Source: Pedobacter steynii (GTDB lineage Bacteria; Bacteroidota; Bacteroidia; Sphingobacteriales; Sphingobacteriaceae). From it: DNA of 64,000 nt. Of this stretch, positions 1 through 9,726 are shown one piece after another (position 1 is the first letter of the stretch; each line of letters opens with the position of its first letter). A model generated the notes under the pieces. It searched no databases. It was given only the letters and a program-made list of their open reading frames with translations, and had not been told where the DNA came from. The stretch lies in contig NZ_CP017141.1 of assembly GCF_001721645.1 (NCBI RefSeq), positions 6,076,001 through 6,140,000 of the forward strand. Reading direction: 5' to 3'. The translations under genes and the position numbers were made by a program.

Positions 1-729
1 GGAAGTGTCGAGCGACTGAACCTGATGCCACCAGTAAGGAGTCAGATACAACAAATCACCCTCTTCCAGTAAACAATAATATTTAGTTGCTTTTCTGAAT
101 AGTGGAAACTGCTCATGATCCGGATCAGTGATTTGAACCCTGCTCACATGATCAAATTTTTTATCGGTATTAGGATACAAATACACGGAGTCTTCAGGTG
201 AGAACAGAATCATCTCTTTACGGCCACGAACCTGAGCTAAGAAATTCTGACTCCGGTCAAAGTGCAGGTGTGTACTGCAGCCGGCACTTCCCATCCATAA
301 ATTGATAGAAAAAACATGAGCAGAAGGATCCTTTGAAGTAGGAAGGCTCAGGTCATTCATTAATTCAGGAAAGATTTCAGGTATCGATAATTGCTGCAAA
401 TAATAAGATTCCTGACTATTTACCTCCTTCGAAATCAGATCCACGGCTTCTGTAAAAGGAACCTTGATATTTACATACTGACTTACATTGGATATATTGT
501 ATAAACCGCCCTGACTGTATTTAACATCAACCTCCTTGGAACCTATGGCCGACTTAAGGTAGTTATTGGTCCAATTGGTAAAACATTTGTCTCTCAAAAT
601 GGCCTTTTTAAAAATAACCGGCTTTTTATTATAGTAAAGCTCATTAAACCGTTCCAGGTTAAGCTCATCTATCACATCTATTTCCTGATAAATGGTATCA
701 TTGACGACTGATTTCAAACTACTCATATG
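1..729 (-). CDS. JmjC/cupin-like Fe(II)/2-oxoglutarate hydroxylase, FIH-like (partial, C-terminus off the left edge)
   Basis: The minus strand is open from an ATG at 729 to the window edge, giving about 242 residues. The protein carries THLHFDRSQN near residue 152 and YWWHQV near residue 231. This is the HxD...H iron-binding facial triad of the cupin_8/JmjC group, and the surrounding residues (D..QNF.AQ..G.K..ILF) resemble factor-inhibiting HIF, an asparaginyl beta-hydroxylase. The family uses Fe(II), O2 and 2-oxoglutarate. It is the sixth gene of the minus-strand NRPS operon, 30 nt after the asparagine synthetase. I infer a tailoring role, possibly beta-hydroxylation of Asn residues, because three upstream A domains read as Asn. 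The substrate is not shown by sequence; free amino acid, carrier-bound residue or finished peptide are all possible. The family call is firm, the substrate is speculative. Confidence 0.8.
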
Positions 730-759
730 TTTAATTTTATAGGGTTCTTAATGAAAAAT

Positions 760-2622
760 TCAGGACTCAAAAAATACTTCCTGAAGGATACCGAAAGTGA
801 TCACAGTAATGAGTATATCACTTTCATAGGGCGCGTTAATCGTAAAGCCCGGCTGGCTGTAGGTCTTTTTTAATTCTTCAATTTTATCAGGATTAAAAAA
901 CCCTTGTCTTTTAATGCGATCATAAGACAGTAAATCGTTGATATATTCTGATTTATTTTGCAATAGATAAGGACTTCCAGGAGCGATAAAATGAAATTTT
1001 TCTCTTTCTAAAACTGCACTGGGAAGAAAACTCCGCGACATTCTTCTCAGGATATACTTTTCAGTAAAATCATTCAATTTAAGGTCTGCCGGAAGTTGGG
1101 CAGAGAACTCAATCAGCTTCTTATCCAGAAAAGGATAACGTACTTCAACTGAATTGGCCATCGCCATCCGGTCGCCATGATCTGATACCAGATGATCAAC
1201 CAACCTGATCTTATAGTCGATATAAGCTCTTTTGTTAATGTTGTTTCTCCCCTTAATGCGTTCAGCATTAATCACAAAATTGTTTAGACAATTAAACTCA
1301 TCAAAAGAAGATGCCAGATGATCTGAATAAATTCCTTTTTTAAATTCATCGAATTCTAAAAAATTCCTTTCGTAAAAAAAATCGCTGTCGCCCCACAACC
1401 TGTTGCGCAAAATCTTTTCTTCATGACTACTGGAATTCTGGATTAAATTCATCTCACGCATCTTATCAAAGCGATACCCCACATAACCCGCAAAAAACTC
1501 ATCTGCCCCCTCACCGGATAATATCACTTTGATGCCCTTTGCACGAACGGCCTCTGACAGACATAAAGAAGCAGTGTTATACGTTTCTTTAATCGGGCAT
1601 TCGCTGTGATAAACCGAGTGCCGGAGTCGTTTGCTGATATCTTCGAAATAGAAGATTTTTTGGTTCAGCACCGCATTGCTTTCTTTCGCAACTATTTTCT
1701 GATAAACAGACTCAGAATGTAAAGATTCCGTGAAATCGATCGAAAATGCTTCTTTTGCAACACCGGGAAACATCTTGCTGACTTTTAACGCAATCATAGA
1801 AGAATCCAATCCCCCACTTACGTATAAACCTGATGGAACATCCGCACGAAGTCTTAAATTGATGGATTCTTCAAAGATAGTTTCCAACTCATCTACATAA
1901 GCCTGCTCAGGCTTTCCGTTCATGGGCATGTCCCCCATAGGGTAAATCAAATCCCAATATTCTACGTCGGTGATTTGCTGATGATCGTCAATAACAAGAT
2001 AATGCCCGTTCTCAAGACTTTTAATACCTTTAAACATGGTTCTCGGACTAATCAAACCGGCAAAGGTAAATACCTGATCAAGGCCTACCGTATCCACCTG
2101 CCGCTTTACCTGCGGATGCTCCAGGATCGCTTTGATCTCGGACCCAAAAATAAACGTGTTCTCAACAAGTGTATAAAACAGAGGGATGATACCTAGCTGG
2201 TCCCTGACACAAAACATTTGTTTCCTTCTCTTATCATAAAGGGCAAAAGCAAATTGTCCGTTCAGCTTATTCAGGAAGTGAATCCCTTCTTCTTCATATA
2301 AGTGAATGATCACCTCAACGTCGGTACTTGTTTTAAAAACATGCCCTTTTGCCTGCAGCTCTTTGCGCAATTCAATATAATTGAATATCTCTCCGTTACA
2401 AATCAGAACAATACTCTCATCTTCATTAAATAAAGGCTGCATACCGTCGCTCAGTCCGATGATACTCAGGCGGGTAAAACCAAGGGCAACATTGTCAAAT
2501 ACTAAGGTATCCTGTGCATCAGGACCCCGGTGGACCAGCGTTGAATTCATTTTTTCAATCAACAGTCTCTCACCGTCTGATACTTTCTTATCAAATTTTA
2601 TAAAACCACAAATTCCGCACAT
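760..2622 (-). CDS. asnB: Asparagine synthetase B, glutamine-hydrolysing
   Basis: This 620-residue protein makes asparagine from aspartate, ATP and glutamine. Cys2 (MCGICGF) is the N-terminal nucleophile of the class II glutaminase domain, followed by HRGPDAQD and NGEIFNY. The C-terminal synthetase domain has the PP-loop SGGLDSS near residue 268 and SGEGADEFFAGY near residue 370, so both half-reactions look intact and length is normal for the family. It lies 69 nt after the last NRPS gene and 30 nt before the hydroxylase gene, on the same strand, so it probably belongs to the operon. Because three A domains in the operon carry an Asn pocket, the simplest reading is precursor supply. AsnB-like proteins can also act as amide-forming tailoring enzymes; intact motifs favour real synthetase activity but do not exclude that. 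Confidence 0.88.
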   Translation of the reverse strand: MCGICGFIKFDKKVSDGERLLIEKMNSTLVHRGPDAQDTLVFDNVALGFTRLSIIGLSDGMQPLFNEDESIVLICNGEIFNYIELRKELQAKGHVFKTSTDVEVIIHLYEEEGIHFLNKLNGQFAFALYDKRRKQMFCVRDQLGIIPLFYTLVENTFIFGSEIKAILEHPQVKRQVDTVGLDQVFTFAGLISPRTMFKGIKSLENGHYLVIDDHQQITDVEYWDLIYPMGDMPMNGKPEQAYVDELETIFEESINLRLRADVPSGLYVSGGLDSSMIALKVSKMFPGVAKEAFSIDFTESLHSESVYQKIVAKESNAVLNQKIFYFEDISKRLRHSVYHSECPIKETYNTASLCLSEAVRAKGIKVILSGEGADEFFAGYVGYRFDKMREMNLIQNSSSHEEKILRNRLWGDSDFFYERNFLEFDEFKKGIYSDHLASSFDEFNCLNNFVINAERIKGRNNINKRAYIDYKIRLVDHLVSDHGDRMAMANSVEVRYPFLDKKLIEFSAQLPADLKLNDFTEKYILRRMSRSFLPSAVLEREKFHFIAPGSPYLLQNKSEYINDLLSYDRIKRQGFFNPDKIEELKKTYSQPGFTINAPYESDILITVITFGILQEVFFES

Positions 2623-2691
2623 AATAGCTATTTATTGTAATGATTAACATGGCACTTGTAAAAATCAGATCATGACGATCTGTATGAATTT

Positions 2692-5600
2692 CTAGGAATT
2701 AGATTCGAGATCTAAGTCTTTAATAGTCTGTAAAGGATGAAGCAATACAGATTTCAAAATATGGATATAATAGTCCATTAATAAGGAGACTGTATCCTGA
2801 TCATAAACCTTGTCATTGTATATGAACGCAATGATGATCCGATCACCGGTATCCACAACCTCAACCTTGAATTTGTATTGAGATGATAGTTTTCTTTCTA
2901 CCTCAACTGACTCGAAAGAGAGTGCTTTCAAATCATGGTCATTGCTAAAGACCTCAGCTATAGAAAAATGAACTTCAACAATGGAATTACCGGATAACTG
3001 ATTACTATCCTCCACCAGGTCTATCATCTGATCAAATTGAAATTCCTGATGCTCCTGGCCCTCCAAAACAATTGTTCTCACCTCTGCTAATAGCTGATCA
3101 ATGTTATGCTCTGGGTTTAGATGGATTCGCATCGGGAGTATATTGACAAATGTTCCAACCATATGGTCTAATTGTGAAGATATCCTTCCTGTCGCATCAG
3201 AACCCACAATCATGTCGGTCTGACCAGAAACTTTATAGAGTAAGGAAAAGAATGAAGTCAGCAAAAACATAAACGCAGTGGTCTGGCTCTCCATCATTTT
3301 CACCTTTACTTTTTCATACCATTCCCCATCAATTTCACTCCTTAGTACTTCCGCTGAATAATCATCCAAGAACTCCTGTTCAGAAATTGCAGGCAGGGAT
3401 AATCGTGGCAGCTGACCGGAAAGTTTTTTCGTCCAGTACAGTTTCTGACTTTCCCGGATTTTCGTCCGGCTTTCTATCCAGGAGGTAAAATGCCGGTATT
3501 GTAACTTCAGCTCCGGAAGTACTATTCCCCTGGCTATTTTATGTAAGTCATTAACCAATATATTCAAGGAAATCCCATCGGCTACAATATGATGGACATC
3601 AACAATCAGCAGGTTCTTTCCATTGGAATCTTTCAACAAGCCTATGTTTAACAATGATTCTTTCTGCAGATCAAATGGCCGGACAAAGCTTTCCAGAACA
3701 TCGGATAACGGTGCGCCGCTATCATTTTTCAGCACCTGTACCACAGCAGCGACAGGAGGATTGATCACTTGCTTAACCTCCCCTTCCACAAGGAGGAAAG
3801 AAGTTCGCAAACTCTCGTGTCTTTGAATCAGCTGATTAAAATAATGTTGTATTTGTTCCACATTAAACTCATTGGGAACATAAAAAGCCCTGCATATATT
3901 AAACCCGGTAAATAAAGGATTTAATGACTGCTGAAAATACATTCTTTGCTGTGCTGCCGAAGCATTGTAATAAACCTCTTCCTCAATTTCCGGAATCAAC
4001 TCTTCTACCACCTGATCTGCATGATCAATCAATTTTGATTGCAACTCAATGGTATAATGATTAAATACCTCAGGCATGGACAATTGAATGGAAAAGCACT
4101 CATTTATCCTGTTTATCAAATACATAGATTTAATGGAATGCCCTCCTAATTCAAAGAAACTGCGGTTCCGGCCAATCAGCGCTTTGTCTACTCCAAGTAC
4201 CGACGACCAGATCTCTGCCAGCTGTTCCTCAATGGCCCCCATAGGAGCAATATGATCGGCTTCCAGCTCCACAACAGGTTTTGGTAACAACTTCACATCC
4301 AGCTTCCCGTTGGAGGTCAGCGGAAAAGAATGCAGTTTAACATAGTAAGAGGGATGCATATAATCGGGTAACAGTTCCGCAATATGGCTCCGTAAAGTAC
4401 GCTCATCAATCCGTTCATCAGCCACATAATAGGCAACCAGGTATTGGTCCTCCCCAACTTCCAGAAGCGATACATGAACCTCCTTTATACCGGCAAAAAG
4501 CTGCAGGGCATAACAAATCTCTTCCAGTTCTATACGGAAACCACGCAATTGCACCTGCTGATCTATACGTCCCTTATAGATCAGTTTATTCCCTTCAACA
4601 CGAATGGCCAGATCCCCGGTTTTATACATCCGGCTCCCTTTTACAAAGGGATTAGGAATAAACTTCTCTGCGGTCAGCAATGCATTGTTCAGATAACCCT
4701 CGCTCAGCGCAGATCCTGATATATAGATTTCACCAGGGGCACCAAATGGAACCGGCTGCAGATGCTCATCCAAAGTATAGATTTGCATATGATCTGCAGG
4801 ACTGCCTATAGGTACAGAAAGGTACCCATCTGCCGGATCATACTGATACAGCATACAACCTACTGTGGCCTCGGTAGGCCCGTATTCGTTAAATATATTT
4901 ACCCGACCCCCAAACAATTCATGTATCTCTGCCGTAAGTCCTGACTCCAGCTCCTCTCCACCCACAATCAATGTCCTGATCCGGCTCTCAGATAAGGATT
5001 CAGCAGTAAAATTTGCCCGGATGATTTTAAGGTGTGAAGGTGTTAACTTCAACACCGTGGCCTTATGGTCCAAAAGAACATGATTAATCAATAAAGCACT
5101 TTCTTCATGATCATATAAGCGAATCGTATTTCCTGAAATCAGGGGTACAAAAATTGAGGTGATCGTCAGGTCAAAACCAATAGAGGAATATAATGGGAAT
5201 ACAGAAGTGGCTCCGTTAACATAAACCGCGTCTGCCCACTTCACATAGTCGGCCAGTGCCCTATGGCTGATCATCACCCCTTTGGGCTGCCCGGTTGATC
5301 CGGAGGTATAAATAACATAAGCCAGACTATCTTCTTTTACAACATATCCGCTCGCTTCACTGGCCGAAGAGGTAATGGCCTCCCAGTCCTTATTCAGATC
5401 AGATACCTGAAGTTCTGATGGTAAAGTCAATCCAAAATCGTCCCTCATGATCAACAGCTGGGCATGGGCATCAGTTAACATGCCAACAACCCGTTCCGCT
5501 GGTGCATGTATATCGATGGGAATAAAAGCAGCCCCACTTTTCAATACCCCCAGGATGACCGGCAGCAGGCAGTATTCTCTACCCAGTAAAACACCCACCA

Positions 5601-6531
5601 GATGACCGGGTTGAATGCCTTTTTCTGTGGTTAAGTAATGGGCAACCTGGTTCGACAGCTCATCCAGCTCCAGATAGGTCATAGACAAGCCTTCAGCCTC
5701 TACCGCACACCCGGATCCGTTTAACCTCACCTGTTTGCTAAATAAATCCGGAACATACCCGGAAGAAAGGGTTAATCCCTCACTTTTATTGAACTCATAA
5801 AGCAGATGTTGCCGGTCTGATTCTTCCAAAATTTCAATCAGCCCGACTGGTATCTGCGCATGGTTCAGCAGTTTTTCTAAAAGCAGCACAAAATATCCGG
5901 CAATAGCCTTAAAATGAGGTTCATGATAGGAGCCGGCAATCATTTCTATACGGAGTGTTCCAGCCTCCCCATAGGTAAAAATCAAAGCATTCTCGTACTC
6001 ATCAAAAGCCTGGGCAGCTTGTAGACCTTCCACAATCAAACCCGTCATCTGACCGAACAAGGGCAACACATCAGCACTGGAACTGATGCTGTTTAAAAAG
6101 TAATGACCATATCGGAAATCCGCTGTTAACTCCTGATGAACACGATTTACAAATGCATTGAAGTTCTCCTGATCATTTCTGGTCAGGAGTACAGGAATTA
6201 CTTTTCCTTCATCTGTCTGCCGATATAACGGAGTAAATATCACTGCTTCATTGAGCGAATAATACTTTTGCACAAGGATGCTTAAAGCTGCAGTTAAAAC
6301 AACATGTTTGGCTGCAGCGGAATTGGCAACTTCATTTAGCCTGAGCTGTATCGCTTCCGGAATAACCATCGTATACTTCCCATGATTCATCAACAGATGA
6401 CTCAGCCGATGCTGAGGTCTGAAATAGGCAGTATGCCTGAGAACCGGAACTTTCTTGTTCCAATGACTTCGCGCAGCTACATTTTTATTAAAATGAATGG
6501 TCTCAAAATTGAGGTTTGTTTTACCGGCCAT
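2692..6531 (-). CDS. NRPS: half C (C-terminal lobe)-A(Asn)-PCP-C
   Basis: This 1279-residue protein begins with about 230 residues that match only the C-terminal lobe of a condensation domain. They start at the SHWNKK segment equivalent to YWTKKL and contain no HHxxxDG, so this lobe cannot condense by itself. An adenylation domain follows (YTSGSTGQPKG near residue 415). Its pocket reads D-L-T-K-I-G-E-V-G-K, the published signature type for Asn. The carrier motif FFELGGHSIKS is near residue 795. A complete C domain with HHIVADG near residue 980 ends the protein. There is no thioesterase, reductase or following A domain, so the chain should pass to a further protein outside this window. The A domain and its flanks are an almost exact copy of a block in the giant NRPS upstream. 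Start ATG lies 21 nt after the preceding NRPS gene. Confidence 0.93.
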   Translation of the reverse strand: MAGKTNLNFETIHFNKNVAARSHWNKKVPVLRHTAYFRPQHRLSHLLMNHGKYTMVIPEAIQLRLNEVANSAAAKHVVLTAALSILVQKYYSLNEAVIFTPLYRQTDEGKVIPVLLTRNDQENFNAFVNRVHQELTADFRYGHYFLNSISSSADVLPLFGQMTGLIVEGLQAAQAFDEYENALIFTYGEAGTLRIEMIAGSYHEPHFKAIAGYFVLLLEKLLNHAQIPVGLIEILEESDRQHLLYEFNKSEGLTLSSGYVPDLFSKQVRLNGSGCAVEAEGLSMTYLELDELSNQVAHYLTTEKGIQPGHLVGVLLGREYCLLPVILGVLKSGAAFIPIDIHAPAERVVGMLTDAHAQLLIMRDDFGLTLPSELQVSDLNKDWEAITSSASEASGYVVKEDSLAYVIYTSGSTGQPKGVMISHRALADYVKWADAVYVNGATSVFPLYSSIGFDLTITSIFVPLISGNTIRLYDHEESALLINHVLLDHKATVLKLTPSHLKIIRANFTAESLSESRIRTLIVGGEELESGLTAEIHELFGGRVNIFNEYGPTEATVGCMLYQYDPADGYLSVPIGSPADHMQIYTLDEHLQPVPFGAPGEIYISGSALSEGYLNNALLTAEKFIPNPFVKGSRMYKTGDLAIRVEGNKLIYKGRIDQQVQLRGFRIELEEICYALQLFAGIKEVHVSLLEVGEDQYLVAYYVADERIDERTLRSHIAELLPDYMHPSYYVKLHSFPLTSNGKLDVKLLPKPVVELEADHIAPMGAIEEQLAEIWSSVLGVDKALIGRNRSFFELGGHSIKSMYLINRINECFSIQLSMPEVFNHYTIELQSKLIDHADQVVEELIPEIEEEVYYNASAAQQRMYFQQSLNPLFTGFNICRAFYVPNEFNVEQIQHYFNQLIQRHESLRTSFLLVEGEVKQVINPPVAAVVQVLKNDSGAPLSDVLESFVRPFDLQKESLLNIGLLKDSNGKNLLIVDVHHIVADGISLNILVNDLHKIARGIVLPELKLQYRHFTSWIESRTKIRESQKLYWTKKLSGQLPRLSLPAISEQEFLDDYSAEVLRSEIDGEWYEKVKVKMMESQTTAFMFLLTSFFSLLYKVSGQTDMIVGSDATGRISSQLDHMVGTFVNILPMRIHLNPEHNIDQLLAEVRTIVLEGQEHQEFQFDQMIDLVEDSNQLSGNSIVEVHFSIAEVFSNDHDLKALSFESVEVERKLSSQYKFKVEVVDTGDRIIIAFIYNDKVYDQDTVSLLMDYYIHILKSVLLHPLQTIKDLDLESNS
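4151..5861 (-). repeat. Near-identical 1.7 kb Asn A-domain block, copy 1
   Basis: This stretch is almost the same as 14360..16070 at a constant offset of 10209, with no indels seen. It runs from the carrier-protein motif (FFELGG) back through the whole A domain to the end of the preceding C domain (AQIPVGLIEILEESDR). I count only a handful of amino-acid differences (for example GREY/AREY, FSKQ/FNKQ, KEVH/KEAH, APMG/APTG, LGVD/LGID). Outside the two borders the sequences diverge sharply. This indicates a recent duplication or gene conversion of a defined exchange unit. Confidence 0.93.
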
Positions 6532-6552
6532 TTTCTAAGATTGTTTATGATA

Positions 6553-9500
6553 TTAAAACCGAAAATCCAGGTCCTCTTTGCTGAATGGGTCCACCTGATC
6601 AGCATTCAGACTACTTTTTAAAGGTGTCTCAGAATTAGCCACAAGTAGCTTTAAAAGCTGAATAAATTGCTCGCTTAACATTAAAATATCCTCTTCTGTG
6701 AAATAAGAAGTGAGGTACTCCATGCGGAACTGAAATCCATCTCCATTCTGATAAACAAACAAACTCATTGGATACTTAGCCGCACCTGATTCAAAAACAT
6801 GCGGAGTAAATAAATGACGCTCGTCAGCAGCCTCACTATGTTCAAAATTTTGAAATACCAGCATCGTATCAAATAACTGACCGATCTGAAAATCATGATC
6901 CCTGTTGATATCACTTAAAATATCTGAATAGTCATACTGCTGATAGTTAAGCAATTCTCTAAGATGGGCCTGTATCTTTCCGACAAACTGCAGATACGTA
7001 TCATCAAGATCAATCTCATAACGTACAGGCAGTGTTTTTGCAAACATTCCTACTACATTTTCAAGCTCGCTTTGCATCCTTCCTGAACTATTGATACCAA
7101 TGATGAGGTCTTCCTGTCCGTACAATTGCGACAGGAATAAAAAGTAAGCAGATAACAAACCTGAGAAAACAGAAACCCCCTCTTGTTTCCATTGATCCAG
7201 CAAAGGAAGCAGATCTGATGAAGGCACATAAAAAAGAAGATTACTACCATAAGATGAATCCTGTGGCTGATCCCGGACCGGCCATTTCAAGGAAGGAAGC
7301 TCCCCTTTATAGGAGTCAACCCAGAATTTCCTGCAGTTCAGATACTCAGGGCTGGTTCTGAATTGTTGTTCCCATACCGAATAATCTTTATACTGGATGG
7401 GTAATAAATCCAGGTCCTTACCATTGTAAAACTGCAAAAGATCAGCAAACAAATTCACCTGCGACATACCATCACAGATGATGTGATGCGCGTCTGTAAA
7501 TAATATTGTCTTCCCATTTTCAGGATAGATGAGAAAACAACGGAACAAAGGGCCATTGTCCAAATCAAATGGTTTGATGAAATCGGATAAGGAAAAATCT
7601 GCAGCTACAGGTACTTCTGTAATCTCAAAATTGCTCCCATCTTCGATCAACTGATTGATGCGATGACGATCCATATTAAAATAAGTCCTTAAACTTTCAT
7701 GACGGATCACTAAACTTCTGATGGCACTTTTCAACCGCTCTGTGTCAACTTCTTCACTCAGCTCCCATGCCATTGGTAAATTAAATGTGATTCCTGATTT
7801 GTCTGATAAATACAGGTAATAAATTCTTTCCTGAGCAATAGAAGCCGGATAAAAATCCCGTTTCCCAACTGTTGCAATGTGCAATGACTCATCCTTAAGC
7901 GCCGAACGGATCAATACCGCCTGTTTTTGTATGGTTAAATTATTAAAGAGGTCTTTTAGTACGACCCGCACATTGAACTCCTTGTATATTTTTGCAATCA
8001 GCCTCATAATGGATAAGGAATTCCCTCCTGCCTCATGGAACTTCTCAATTGTAGAAACCTCTTTTTGACCAAGAATTTCCACCCAGATGGCTAAAAGACG
8101 CTGCTCAATTTCATCCTTGGGAGCGATGATCTCTTTTTGTAAGGACAGCGCCGATAATTCCGGATAATTGATTTTCCCGTTTGGTAACAACGGATAACTA
8201 TCGACCACGATGATCTTAGCCGGAATCAGGTCTTCCGGCAAATGTTCTTTCAGCTTGTTTTTAAGTTTTTCCGCCCAGTGCTCATCATCAGCTTCAGCAT
8301 CATTTCTGATCACAAAGGCAGTCAGGATTTCCGGATCGGCCGACTGGCCTGCCGATTCATCCTGCAGTTCAGGATTTCCCAGAAAAACCAATGCATTCTT
8401 TAAAAATCCGGATCGGAGAAGGATGTACTCAATTTCTTCAAGATCAACTCTTATGCCCCTTATTTTTACCTGCCGGTCATCACGTCCGAGCAGTTCAACC
8501 TTACCAGATCCGGTAAATCTCGCTTTATCCCCTGTTTTAAAGGCTGGAACTTCTTTCGCTGTTCCTTTAAATAAGGTGATAAATTTCTCCTTGTTCAGGG
8601 CTTCATTATTCAAATACCCCTTCGATATAAAAGTAGAAGCGATATATAAATCTCCAACTATATATTTAGAACAGGGTATCCCATTTTCATCAAGGATAAA
8701 CAACTGTGTATCCGCAATAGGGTTTCCTATGGATATTTTAGATTTTGAGGAATCTTCAGGCTGGATTCTATAAAAACAACGAACCATTGTTGTTTCAGTG
8801 GCACCATACAGATTAACAAGGGAGATCCGGTCATTAAACGTAGCATACCATTTAGCCAGTTGCAAAGGATTGATTTTTTCGCCCGACATAAAAATATAGC
8901 TGAGCGATGGAAACAAGGTCGCTGATGGAGCCCCCTCATTTATGATCTGGAATACACTTGGCACGCAATGTACTATCGTTACGCCGGCCTCATTCAACCA
9001 GGAAACCATTTTTAGCGGAGTAAATAAATCTTCCTCTTCGGGAGGTAAGCAAATGGTACCGCCGGTAAGAAGAGGAACAAATACATCCCGGAGAAAAGCG
9101 TCAAAATATGGACTGATTAACTGACTGACTCTACAGTTTTGATCTATGGAGAACTCATTGATTTGCCACTGTAAGTATTGCAGCAGACTCTTGTTTCTAC
9201 CTATTATTCCTTTAGGTTTACCTGTTGATCCGGAAGTAAAATAGATATAGATGCTGTCATCCTGATCAAATTCCGGATAGATTGGCGTGGATTGATCTGC
9301 TGATTTCTGGTTTAAAATCAGATCAATGTCTATTGTATTGATTCCCGTATCCGTTGATTTTCCTCCAAAAATATAAGCCGGAGAAACTTCATTCAGCACT
9401 TCTTCTTTCCTTCTGACAGGCAAATCCGGATTGATCGGCACAAAAACACAACCGGCATTCATAATACCAATCATACATACAATTATTTCTTCCGGACGAT

Positions 9501-9675
9501 GGGTATGAACCCCTATATTGCTACCCTTTAATACATTTTGCGCAATCAGGAAATTGGTAATTGCATTTGCCCTATGCTGTAGTTCAGTATAAGTAACAGA
9601 ACCTCTGGCACTTTCTACGGCAATTCTATCCCCGTTAGCCGTAAAACTTTTCAGTAATTCATTTTGAAATATCAT
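6553..9675 (-). CDS. NRPS: A-PCP-C, unassigned substrate
   Basis: This 1040-residue protein starts directly with an adenylation domain (YFTSGSTGKPKG near residue 148) and has no upstream C domain of its own. The preceding NRPS ends in a C domain, so module 6 is split between two proteins at the C/A boundary. Pocket residues read about D-A-R-H-F-S-L-M-V-K, which I cannot match to a known code; the FDAFLRDVFVPL core is unusual compared with the FDxxxWE cores next door. The carrier motif is AGGNSLS near residue 550. The C domain has HHIICDG near residue 733 and is complete. It should join the module-6 residue to the Asn of the next protein. The gene is 51 nt after the giant NRPS gene and clearly in the same operon. 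Confidence 0.92.
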   Translation of the reverse strand: MIFQNELLKSFTANGDRIAVESARGSVTYTELQHRANAITNFLIAQNVLKGSNIGVHTHRPEEIIVCMIGIMNAGCVFVPINPDLPVRRKEEVLNEVSPAYIFGGKSTDTGINTIDIDLILNQKSADQSTPIYPEFDQDDSIYIYFTSGSTGKPKGIIGRNKSLLQYLQWQINEFSIDQNCRVSQLISPYFDAFLRDVFVPLLTGGTICLPPEEEDLFTPLKMVSWLNEAGVTIVHCVPSVFQIINEGAPSATLFPSLSYIFMSGEKINPLQLAKWYATFNDRISLVNLYGATETTMVRCFYRIQPEDSSKSKISIGNPIADTQLFILDENGIPCSKYIVGDLYIASTFISKGYLNNEALNKEKFITLFKGTAKEVPAFKTGDKARFTGSGKVELLGRDDRQVKIRGIRVDLEEIEYILLRSGFLKNALVFLGNPELQDESAGQSADPEILTAFVIRNDAEADDEHWAEKLKNKLKEHLPEDLIPAKIIVVDSYPLLPNGKINYPELSALSLQKEIIAPKDEIEQRLLAIWVEILGQKEVSTIEKFHEAGGNSLSIMRLIAKIYKEFNVRVVLKDLFNNLTIQKQAVLIRSALKDESLHIATVGKRDFYPASIAQERIYYLYLSDKSGITFNLPMAWELSEEVDTERLKSAIRSLVIRHESLRTYFNMDRHRINQLIEDGSNFEITEVPVAADFSLSDFIKPFDLDNGPLFRCFLIYPENGKTILFTDAHHIICDGMSQVNLFADLLQFYNGKDLDLLPIQYKDYSVWEQQFRTSPEYLNCRKFWVDSYKGELPSLKWPVRDQPQDSSYGSNLLFYVPSSDLLPLLDQWKQEGVSVFSGLLSAYFLFLSQLYGQEDLIIGINSSGRMQSELENVVGMFAKTLPVRYEIDLDDTYLQFVGKIQAHLRELLNYQQYDYSDILSDINRDHDFQIGQLFDTMLVFQNFEHSEAADERHLFTPHVFESGAAKYPMSLFVYQNGDGFQFRMEYLTSYFTEEDILMLSEQFIQLLKLLVANSETPLKSSLNADQVDPFSKEDLDFRF

Positions 9676-9726
9676 ATTGATTGAGTTAAAACTTTTGGTA
9701 GTATATAAAGGAAATTAAAAGAGATT

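Noticed and set aside
4444..5083. Plus-strand frames repeated at 14653..15292
   Set aside because: They repeat only because the A-domain block is duplicated; both are antisense to NRPS coding sequence.
8210..8773. 187-codon plus-strand open frame, Ser-rich
   Set aside because: Antisense to the A domain of the A-PCP-C protein; composition is that of a complement frame.
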